Shown in pieces: positions 6,847 to 11,846 of a DNA stretch of 11,846 nt. Source of the DNA: Candidatus Limnocylindrales bacterium (GTDB lineage Bacteria; Chloroflexota; Limnocylindria; Limnocylindrales; CSP1-4); contig JARLHH010000102.1 of NCBI GenBank assembly GCA_031292335.1, positions 1-11,846 of the forward strand. The letters run 5' to 3'. The translations under genes and the position numbers were made by a program. The notes below the pieces were generated by a model that was given only the letters and a program-made list of their open reading frames with translations, did not search any database and was not told where the DNA came from. Numbering within the stretch: position 1 is the first letter of the stretch; each line of letters starts with the position of its first letter.

Positions 6847-6882
6847 GGCAGTGACCGCGTCAACACGGAGGTTTACCGGCCG

Positions 6883-7263
6883 ATGATCCCGTCCGACCTG
6901 CGCTACACCAAGGAGCACGAATGGGTCCGCGTCGCCGGCGACGAGGCGACGATCGGCATCACCCAGCATGCCGCCGATCAGCTGGGCGACATCGTCTTCG
7001 TCGAGCTGCCCGAGCCCGGCAGGCGGCTGGAGCAGTTCGCCACGTTCGGGGTCGTGGAGTCGGTGAAGGCCGTCAGCGACCTCTTCGCGCCGGTGGCCGG
7101 GGAGGTCGTCGAGGGCAACGCAGGTCTGGCCGCGACCCCGGAGGTCGTGAACACGGACCCGTACGGCGCGGGCTGGATGCTGCGCGTCCGGCTCTCCGAC
7201 CCCGCCCAGCTGGAGCAGCTGCTCGACGCCGCCGCCTACGAGGCGCTCACCGCGGAGGGCTGA
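6883..7263 (+). CDS. gcvH: Glycine cleavage system H protein (lipoyl carrier)
   Basis: A 126-residue lipoyl-bearing shuttle protein that carries the aminomethyl intermediate from P to T and electrons to the L protein. The start (MIPSDLRYTKEHEWV), the GITQHAADQLGDIVFVELPEPG core and the lipoylation motif GVVESVKAVSDLFAP are all standard; Lys62 is the expected lipoylated residue. It is followed by PVAGEVVEGN and a C-terminal NTDPYGAGWMLRVRL, as in all H proteins, and the length is typical. ATG 6883 is chosen because it yields the canonical N-terminus; GGAGG (6867-6871) sits 11 nt upstream, slightly far. It is the only gcv gene here not overlapping or nearly abutting its upstream neighbour; the 82-bp gap holds a hairpin. 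gcvPA starts 4 nt after its stop. Confidence 0.96.
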   Translation: MIPSDLRYTKEHEWVRVAGDEATIGITQHAADQLGDIVFVELPEPGRRLEQFATFGVVESVKAVSDLFAPVAGEVVEGNAGLAATPEVVNTDPYGAGWMLRVRLSDPAQLEQLLDAAAYEALTAEG

Positions 7264-7267
7264 CCCG

Positions 7268-8674
7268 ATGGTCTACGGACCGCACACCCCCGACGACCGG
7301 TCGCGGATGCTGGCCGCGCTGGGGATCGGCTCGGTCGATGAGCTCTTCGACGTCATCCCCGCCTCGATCCGCGCCCGCCCGATGGCGCTGCCGGCGGGGA
7401 TGACCGAGCTGGACCTGATGGCACGCCTCCGGACCCTGGCGGGTCACAACCGCGTCGATCTCGCCAGCTTCCTGGGCGCGGGCGTGTACCGCCACCACCT
7501 GCCCCCGGTCATCGACCAGATCCTCCTGCGCGGCGAGTTCTACACCGCGTACACGCCGTACCAGCCGGAGATCAGCCAGGGGACGCTCCAGACGATCTAC
7601 GAGTACCAGTCGCTGCTCGCCGAGCTGACCGGCATGGACGTCGTCTCCGCCTCGCACTACGACGGCGCCACGGCCACCGCCGAGGCGGCGTTGATGACCT
7701 GCCGGGCAACCCGCCGCGAGCGGGTGCTGGTCTCCCGCGGCGTTCATCCCCAGGCCCGCCAGACGCTGGAGACCTACTTCGCCGGGGCGAACCTCACCTT
7801 CGACGAGGTGCCCCTGGTGGCCGACGGGCCGGCGGCCGGGACCACGGACCTCGCGGCGCTCCGGCGCCTCCTCGCCGATCCCGCCCGGCCCGTGGCCGGC
7901 GTCGTTGCGGCCCAGCCCAACGTGCTGGGCCTGCTCGAGCCGATGGACGAGGTCGGCCGGCTCGCCCACGCGGCGGGTGCGCTGTTCGTCGCCGCGGTCG
8001 AGCCGATCTCCCTTGCCGTGCTCGCGCCGCCGGCCGCCTATGGGGCCGACATCGCCGCCGGCGAGGGCCAGCCCCTCGGCATCCCGCCCCAGTACGGAGG
8101 ACCCTATCTCGGAATCCTGGCCTGCCGGGATCCCCTCGTCCGCCAGATCCCCGGGCGCCTGATCGGGATGACCAGCGACGCGGACGGCCGGCGTGCCTAC
8201 GTCATGACCATGCGCGCCCGCGAGCAGGACATCCGGCGCGAGAAGGCCGCCAGCAACATCTGCACGAACCAGGCGCTCTGCGCCCTCGCCGCGGCCGTCT
8301 ACGTCGCGGCGCTCGGGCCCGGCGGACTCCGCGACGTGGCCGCGACCTCCGCGGCGCGGGCGAGCGAGCTGGCTGCCGCGCTGGCGGACGCCGGGGCGCC
8401 GCGCCTGCACGCCGGTGCGTACCTCAACGAGTTCGCCGTCCGCGTTGCCGACGCGCCGGCCGTCCACCGACGGCTTCTCCACCGCGGGATCCTGGCCGGG
8501 ATCCCGCTCGCGCAGCTGGAACCCGGCGATCCGTCGCTCGCGGACGGCCTGCTGGTGTGTGCCACGGAGTGCACGACGGCGGAGGAGATCGAGCTGTTCG
8601 CCTGGGCGCTCCGCGACGAGCTGGGCGCCGGACCCGGCATGACGGGCGCGGCCGGCGGGGAGGGGACCCGATGA
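7268..8674 (+). CDS. gcvPA: Glycine dehydrogenase (decarboxylating) subunit 1
   Basis: A 468-residue N-terminal-half subunit of the PLP-dependent P protein, in the two-subunit form that decarboxylates glycine and passes the aminomethyl group to GcvH. Recognised by FLGAGVYRHHLPPVI (residues 68-82), YTPYQPEISQGTLQTIYEYQ (95-114), SHYDGATATAEA (129-140), EPISLAVLAPP, GQPLGIPPQYGGPYLG, the PGRLIGMTSDADGRRAYVMT segment and REKAASNICTNQALCAL. This subunit has the PLP fold but not the Schiff-base Lys, which is in GcvPB. It is slightly longer than the roughly 450-residue family average. ATG 7268 has GGAGG (7255-7259) 8 nt upstream and begins 4 nt after the gcvH stop. Its stop overlaps the gcvPB ATG by 4 bp (8671-8674), fitting equal production of the two subunits. 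Confidence 0.96.
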   Translation: MVYGPHTPDDRSRMLAALGIGSVDELFDVIPASIRARPMALPAGMTELDLMARLRTLAGHNRVDLASFLGAGVYRHHLPPVIDQILLRGEFYTAYTPYQPEISQGTLQTIYEYQSLLAELTGMDVVSASHYDGATATAEAALMTCRATRRERVLVSRGVHPQARQTLETYFAGANLTFDEVPLVADGPAAGTTDLAALRRLLADPARPVAGVVAAQPNVLGLLEPMDEVGRLAHAAGALFVAAVEPISLAVLAPPAAYGADIAAGEGQPLGIPPQYGGPYLGILACRDPLVRQIPGRLIGMTSDADGRRAYVMTMRAREQDIRREKAASNICTNQALCALAAAVYVAALGPGGLRDVAATSAARASELAAALADAGAPRLHAGAYLNEFAVRVADAPAVHRRLLHRGILAGIPLAQLEPGDPSLADGLLVCATECTTAEEIELFAWALRDELGAGPGMTGAAGGEGTR

Positions 8675-10176
8675 GCGTCACCGGCCCGAAGCTCCAGCCG
8701 ACGCTCTTCGAGCTGTCCGGGCCCGGGCGCGCCGCCGGGCGGCGCATCCCGGCCGCGCCCGCGGACGCACTGGAGCGGATCCCCGCCGCCGCGCTCCGGG
8801 AGTCGCCCCCCGCGCTCCCCGAGGTGGACGAAGCGTCGCTGGTCCGTCACTACGTCAACCTGTCGCAGCTGAACTGGGGCGTGGACACCGGCTTCTACCC
8901 GCTCGGCTCGTGCACGATGAAGTACAACCCCAAGGTCAACGAATGGGCGGCCCGCCTGCCCGGGTTCGCGTCGCTGCACCCGCTCGCGCCCGACGAGACC
9001 GCCCAGGGGACGCTCGAGCTGCTCTGGGAGCTCGAGCGGGACCTCGCGGAGATCGGCGGGATGGACGCGGTGACGCTCCAGCCCGCGGCGGGTGCCCACG
9101 GGGAGCTGACGGGCATCCTCGTCGTGCGGGCCTATCACCGCGCCCGTGGCGACCTGGAGCGGACCGAGGTCCTGATCCCGGACTCGGCGCACGGCACCAA
9201 CCCTGCCACGGCCTCGATGGCCGGCTTCCTGACCGTCAACATCCCGTCCGCGCCCGACGGCGGCGTCGACCTGGAGGCGTTCCGGGCGGCCCTCGGGCCG
9301 CGCACGGCCGCCATCATGATCACGAACCCGTCCACGCTCGGCCTGTTCGAGCGCCGCATCGTCGAGCTCATCGAGATGGTCCACGCGGCCGGCGCGCTCG
9401 CTTACATGGACGGCGCCAACCTGAACGCCATGCTGGGCCGATTCCGGCCCGGCGAGGCGGGCTTCGACGTCATGCACTTCAACGTCCACAAGACGTTCTC
9501 CACGCCGCATGGCGGCGGCGGCCCGGGGGCGGGCCCGGTCGGCGTGCGGGCGCCGCTGATCCCGTTCCTGCCGGCCCCGCGCGTCCTGCGCGAGCCGGCA
9601 GGGACGTTCCGCCTGGAGCGGCCCGGCGAGCGGCCCGCCAGCATCGGCCGGGTTCGCGGCCACGTGGGCAGCGTCGGCATCCTGGTCCGCGCGTGGGCCT
9701 ACATCCGGGCCCACGGTTCGGACGGGCTCCGCGAGGTCAGCGACGATGCCGTGCTGGCCGCCAACTACCTGCGCGGCCGGCTCGAGGCCGGCGGCGCGTT
9801 CGAGGTGCCGTACCCGGGGCCCTGTGCCCACGAGTTCATCGCCTCAGGGGCGAGCCTCAAGCGGGCAACCGGCGTGCGGACCCTGGACGTCGCCAAGCGC
9901 CTCATCGACAAGGGCTACCACCCGCCCACGATCTACTTCCCGCACACCGTGGACGAGGCGATGCTCATCGAGCCAACGGAGACGGAGCGTCTCGACTCGC
10001 TCGACGCGTTCGCCGAGGCGCTCCTGGAGATCGCCCGGGAGGCGCACGACACGCCCGACCTCGTCCTGTTCGCCCCGCACTCGGCGCCGGTTCGCCGGCT
10101 CGACGAGGCGACCGCCGCTCGCCAGCCGAACCTGCGCTGGCGGCGGCAGGCTCCGCCGGCGCAGGGACCGGGCTGA
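8671..10176 (+). CDS. gcvPB: Glycine dehydrogenase (decarboxylating) subunit 2
   Basis: A 501-residue catalytic subunit of the split P protein, paired with GcvPA. Diagnostic motifs are GFYPLGSCTMKYNPKVNE (residues 74-91), LQPAAGAHGELTG (136-148), DSAHGTNPATASMAGF (171-186), MDGANLNAMLGRFRPGEAGFD, and HFNVHKTFSTPHGGGGPGAG, in which Lys274 is the expected PLP Schiff-base lysine. The C-terminal GYHPPTIYFPHTVDEAMLIEPTET is also standard. Length is normal to slightly long. ATG 8671 lies in the ATGA overlap with gcvPA and has a G-rich ribosome-binding site (GGGGAGGGG) just upstream. It is the last gcv gene; the L protein gene is not in the window, so lipoamide dehydrogenase must be supplied from elsewhere. 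No strong intrinsic terminator is seen after the stop, so read-through into the sigma-factor gene is possible. Confidence 0.97.
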   Translation: MSVTGPKLQPTLFELSGPGRAAGRRIPAAPADALERIPAAALRESPPALPEVDEASLVRHYVNLSQLNWGVDTGFYPLGSCTMKYNPKVNEWAARLPGFASLHPLAPDETAQGTLELLWELERDLAEIGGMDAVTLQPAAGAHGELTGILVVRAYHRARGDLERTEVLIPDSAHGTNPATASMAGFLTVNIPSAPDGGVDLEAFRAALGPRTAAIMITNPSTLGLFERRIVELIEMVHAAGALAYMDGANLNAMLGRFRPGEAGFDVMHFNVHKTFSTPHGGGGPGAGPVGVRAPLIPFLPAPRVLREPAGTFRLERPGERPASIGRVRGHVGSVGILVRAWAYIRAHGSDGLREVSDDAVLAANYLRGRLEAGGAFEVPYPGPCAHEFIASGASLKRATGVRTLDVAKRLIDKGYHPPTIYFPHTVDEAMLIEPTETERLDSLDAFAEALLEIAREAHDTPDLVLFAPHSAPVRRLDEATAARQPNLRWRRQAPPAQGPG

Positions 10177-10194
10177 GCCTCGCGCGGCGTCGTG

Positions 10195-10222
10195 TGAACC
10201 GGGCGTCGCGCGGCCGCGTAAT
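10195..10222 (+). promoter_or_regulatory. ECF-type promoter upstream of the sigma factor gene
   Basis: TGAACC (10195-10200) and CGTAAT (10217-10222) are spaced by exactly 16 bp. This matches the general ECF sigma-factor promoter pattern (a GAAC-containing -35 and a CGT-type -10, as in the B. subtilis sigma-W consensus TGAAAC-N16-CGTA). It sits between gcvPB and the ECF sigma gene, so autoregulation is the natural reading. The predicted start near 10230 would exclude ATG 10221 and leave a leader of about 50 nt before ATG 10281. A 9-bp direct repeat TCGCGCGGC (10180-10188, 10206-10214) flanks the -35. Confidence 0.5.
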
Positions 10223-10280
10223 GGAGCATGAAGGGAGCGACGGCGTCAGCCCGGAACGTCCCCTCGTATCGCGTGGGTCC

Positions 10281-10922
10281 ATGACGGCAGATCGGCAGGA
10301 CGTCGAAGGGCGCTCGCTCGATCCCGCGGAGGCGGCCCTCCTGCGGAGAATCCGCGAGGATGACCTCGACGGATTCGAGGCCTTCTTCGAACGCTACCGT
10401 GGGCCCGTCTTCGCGACCGCATACGCGCTCCTCGGCGAACGCCAGGCCGCGGAGGAGGTCCTCCAGGACACGTTCTCGAAGGCCTTCGAGTGGCGCCGCC
10501 GGCTGCGCGCCGATGTCAGCCCGCTGCCCTGGCTGCATCGAGTGGCGCTCAACTTCTGCTACAGCCGGCTCTCCCGGAGACGGCTGCCCTGGGAGCCGAT
10601 CACCGACACGATGGCCCACCTCTTGTTCGACCACGGCGCCGAGCCCGCGGACCGGGCCGAGCTGACCGAGCTGCGCGAGATCGTGCGCGACGGGATCGCC
10701 GCGCTGCCGGCCAAGCACCAGGCGGTGATCGTCCTGTTCTACCTCCGTGGACGCTCCGTCGGCGAGACCGCGGAGATCCTCGGCATCCCGGCCGGCACGG
10801 TGAAGTCGCGACTTCATTTCGGCCTGCGGTCGCTCCGGGAGCGGCTCGAGGACGATCGGCGGTTCGGCGGCGCCTACCGGCCCCTCGCGGGTTCCGAGAC
10901 GGTCGTGGACGGCGGCCGATGA
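10281..10922 (+). CDS. ECF-family RNA polymerase sigma factor
   Basis: A 213-residue extracytoplasmic-function sigma-70 factor. Region 2 spans about residues 32-101: FEAFFERYRGPVFATAYALL, QAAEEVLQDTFSKAF and PLPWLHRVALNFCYSRLSRR. Region 4 spans about 130-190: IVRDGIAALPAKHQAVIVLF, then the helix-turn-helix VGETAEILGIPAGTVKSRL. Regions 1.1 and 3 are absent, as expected for ECF factors. It would recruit RNA polymerase to a small regulon when released from its anti-sigma partner. ATG 10281 is preferred because the upstream codons use more A/T in third position and an ECF-type promoter with a predicted start near 10230 lies in front; ATG 10221 (233 aa) is the alternative, and neither has a clear Shine-Dalgarno sequence. 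The stop overlaps the anti-sigma start (ATGA, 10919-10922). Confidence 0.92.
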   Translation: MTADRQDVEGRSLDPAEAALLRRIREDDLDGFEAFFERYRGPVFATAYALLGERQAAEEVLQDTFSKAFEWRRRLRADVSPLPWLHRVALNFCYSRLSRRRLPWEPITDTMAHLLFDHGAEPADRAELTELREIVRDGIAALPAKHQAVIVLFYLRGRSVGETAEILGIPAGTVKSRLHFGLRSLRERLEDDRRFGGAYRPLAGSETVVDGGR

Positions 10923-11530
10923 TCCCCGTGCGCCGCCGCGCCGCTCCGTGCGCGAGCCATCGCGAGGCGATCACCGCGTTCGCCTCGCTGCGCGAGGGCA
11001 GTCCGGCCGTGCGCCGGGCGCTGGACCACGTGGACCGCTGCCGGGAGTGCGAGGCGGAGCTGGGCGCGACCACCCTGGTCGTGCAGGCGCTGCGCCGCCT
11101 GTGCGACGAGGCATGGCTGGTCCAGCCCGCCGCTGACGACTGGGAGCGGCTCCGGCGCCGCTTGGTCTCGACCCCCCCGAGGCCGTCGCTCCTCGTGTCG
11201 GGGATCCCGGGGCTGCTCGTCGCGCTCGGCCTGTGCGGAGCGCTCGCGGGCCCGCGCCTGCTGGGCGGCGCCGCGGCGACACGGTTCGACGATGGGGTCG
11301 CAGGCTCGCCCACAACCCCGGCAGCGGTGAGGTTCGAGCAGGCCAGCGATCGATACGCGGCGCCACCGCAGATCATCGTCGTCGCCGCCGGGACGGCCGC
11401 CCCGACGAGTCGAGCCGACGACCTGGCGCGGGCGGTCGTCGCCCTGCGTGCAATTCCCCCGGTAACGCCGGTCGTGGACGTTCCGGCCGGTGGTCTCGAG
11501 ATGGCGCCGGCAGGCGCGGACAGGAGGTGA
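10919..11530 (+). CDS. Membrane-anchored zinc-finger anti-sigma factor
   Basis: A 203-residue partner of the preceding sigma factor. The N-terminal cytoplasmic part has a ZAS-type zinc motif His37-x3-Cys41-x2-Cys44 (DHVDRCRECEAEL); His14 or Cys11 may be the fourth ligand. One hydrophobic segment (about residues 90-111, PSLLVSGIPGLLVALGLCGA) is the likely membrane anchor. It is followed by about 90 low-complexity Ala/Pro/Thr-rich residues outside the membrane, ending in VPAGGLEMAPAGADRR. The protein would hold the sigma factor inactive until an envelope or redox signal releases it. Start and sigma stop overlap by 4 bp, indicating coupled translation. Assignment rests on the zinc motif, topology and gene order; overall similarity in this class is low. 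What is sensed cannot be told from sequence. Confidence 0.85.
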   Translation: MIPVRRRAAPCASHREAITAFASLREGSPAVRRALDHVDRCRECEAELGATTLVVQALRRLCDEAWLVQPAADDWERLRRRLVSTPPRPSLLVSGIPGLLVALGLCGALAGPRLLGGAAATRFDDGVAGSPTTPAAVRFEQASDRYAAPPQIIVVAAGTAAPTSRADDLARAVVALRAIPPVTPVVDVPAGGLEMAPAGADRR

Positions 11531-11577
11531 CGGGGGAGCCACGCCGTGCGTCCGCCGCCCGCGCAGCGGCGGATTCA

Positions 11578-11608
11578 TTGACCGGCGCGAACTTCCGGAC
11601 CCTATAAT
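11578..11608 (+). promoter_or_regulatory. Housekeeping-type promoter for the lipoprotein gene
   Basis: A perfect TATAAT (11603-11608) and a near-consensus TTGACC (11578-11583) are separated by 19 bp, slightly longer than the optimum of 17. The AT-rich -10 stands out strongly in this GC-rich sequence. The predicted start near 11615 leaves a leader of about 120 nt before ATG 11737. The motif does not fit the ECF pattern seen at 10195-10222, so this gene may lie outside the local sigma factor's control. Confidence 0.65.
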
Positions 11609-11636
11609 GCGCGAACGTCTGTGGGCGCCGAGCCGA

Positions 11637-11652
11637 CGGTGCGCCGGTGCGC
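11637..11652 (+). repeat. Tandem octamer CGGTGCGC
   Basis: Two exact adjacent copies of CGGTGCGC (11637-11644 and 11645-11652) lie about 25 nt after the predicted transcript start of the lipoprotein gene. They could be a regulator site or part of the leader fold. In GC-rich DNA such a short repeat may also arise by chance. Confidence 0.3.
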
Positions 11653-11661
11653 GCGAGCCGG

Positions 11662-11715
11662 CCGGACGGCCCCCAACAGGAGGAGCGGGCACGCGGCGAA
11701 CGCCGCGCCGTCCGG
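11662..11715 (+). promoter_or_regulatory. Structured mRNA leader with sequestered Shine-Dalgarno-like copy
   Basis: CCGGACGGC (11662-11670) pairs perfectly with GCCGTCCGG (11707-11715), a 9-bp stem. Inside it lie a Shine-Dalgarno-like AACAGGAGGA (11675-11684) and a second hairpin GCGGC (11693-11697) / GCCGC (11702-11706) with loop GAAC plus one base. A second exact AACAGGAGGA (11718-11727) begins 3 nt after the stem and is the ribosome-binding site of the lipoprotein gene. No start codon follows the first copy at a usable distance. The pairing is seen directly; a regulatory role is inferred. No known riboswitch class was recognised. Confidence 0.45.
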
Positions 11716-11736
11716 GAAACAGGAGGATCGATCTCG

Positions 11737-11846
11737 ATGAGCTTGAGACTTCGTGGTCTCGCGCTGCTCGGGGCGCTCGCGATCGTCGCGGCGGCCTGTG
11801 GCGGCTCGGCGACACCCTCGCCCGCCGCCCCGAGCGCCGGCGCCCG
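11737..11846 (+). CDS. Secreted lipoprotein, N-terminal part only (gene continues beyond window)
   Basis: The first 36 residues have a classical lipoprotein signal peptide: a basic start (MSLRLRG), a hydrophobic core (LALLGALAIVAAA), and a Cys at residue 21 (AAAC-GG) followed by the Ser/Pro/Ala-rich linker SATPSPAAPSAGA. Signal peptidase II would cleave before Cys21, which would be lipidated and tethered to the outside of the membrane. Such starts are typical of transporter substrate-binding proteins in this kind of organism, but nothing of the mature domain is present, so function stays open. AGGAGG (11721-11726) lies 10 nt before ATG 11737. The -3 residue of the lipobox is Ala rather than the more usual Leu. 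Confidence 0.8.
   Translation, partial: MSLRLRGLALLGALAIVAAACGGSATPSPAAPSAGA

Noticed and set aside
6845..6882. Internal promoter for gcvH (TTGGCA at 6845-6850)
   Set aside because: The -35-like hexamer is good, but no TANNNT-type -10 occurs at 16-18 bp.
10221..10280. Upstream ATG 10221 as the sigma-factor start
   Set aside because: It overlaps the -10 element of the predicted ECF promoter, has no Shine-Dalgarno sequence, and the 20 extra codons have unusually high A/T in third position.
10252..10280. GGAAC...CGTAT as a second ECF promoter before ATG 10281
   Set aside because: The two elements are only 8 bp apart, far short of the 16-17 bp needed.
11607..11736. Small upstream ORF beginning at the ATG inside TATAATG
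   Set aside because: The ATG lies within the -10 box, upstream of the predicted transcript start, and the encoded sequence is Arg/Pro-rich without features.

Overview
The window is very GC-rich, tightly packed bacterial DNA carrying mostly core metabolism and one regulatory module. The organism is probably a member of the Chloroflexota (Limnocylindria-like) or, less likely, an Actinomycetota. The pointers are the extreme GC3, the split glycine decarboxylase (gcvPA + gcvPB), TANNNT -10 boxes placed 6 nt before start codons in leaderless fashion, and a lipoprotein whose Cys is followed by a Gly/Ser/Pro/Ala linker. This taxonomic call is inference only.

Layout. 1-96: C-terminal tail of an unidentified + strand gene. 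221-1039 (+): stand-alone ABC ATPase of the ModF/YlmA type. 1067-3739 (-): full-length aconitase A, convergent with the ATPase and divergent from the next gene. 3861-4901 (+): Rossmann/DUF2520 protein with a His-rich N-terminal extension. 4919-5239 (+): unrecognised 106-aa ORF behind a convincing leaderless promoter. 5227-5682 (+): Nudix hydrolase. 5679-10176 (+): gcvT, gcvH, gcvPA and gcvPB. 10281-10922 and 10919-11530 (+): ECF sigma factor and its membrane-anchored zinc-finger anti-sigma factor. 11737 to the window end (+): start of a secreted lipoprotein behind a near-consensus housekeeping promoter and a structured leader. No gene-free stretch exceeds about 210 bases. I saw no tRNA, rRNA, CRISPR array, transposase or attachment site.

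How the genes work together. The four gcv genes encode the T, H and both P subunits of the glycine cleavage system; the L protein (lipoamide dehydrogenase) and the lipoylation enzymes are not here. The 106-aa ORF overlaps the Nudix gene by 13 bp, Nudix overlaps gcvT by 4 bp, and gcvPA overlaps gcvPB by 4 bp. This points to one co-transcribed, translationally coupled unit starting at the promoter at 4885-4912. The sigma/anti-sigma pair also overlaps by 4 bp and has an ECF-type promoter (TGAACC-N16-CGTAAT) in front, suggesting autoregulation.

I did not find a clearly new multi-gene system. The observations most worth following are the leaderless small ORF heading the gcv operon, the ECF autoregulatory promoter, and the folded leader with a duplicated Shine-Dalgarno sequence before the lipoprotein.
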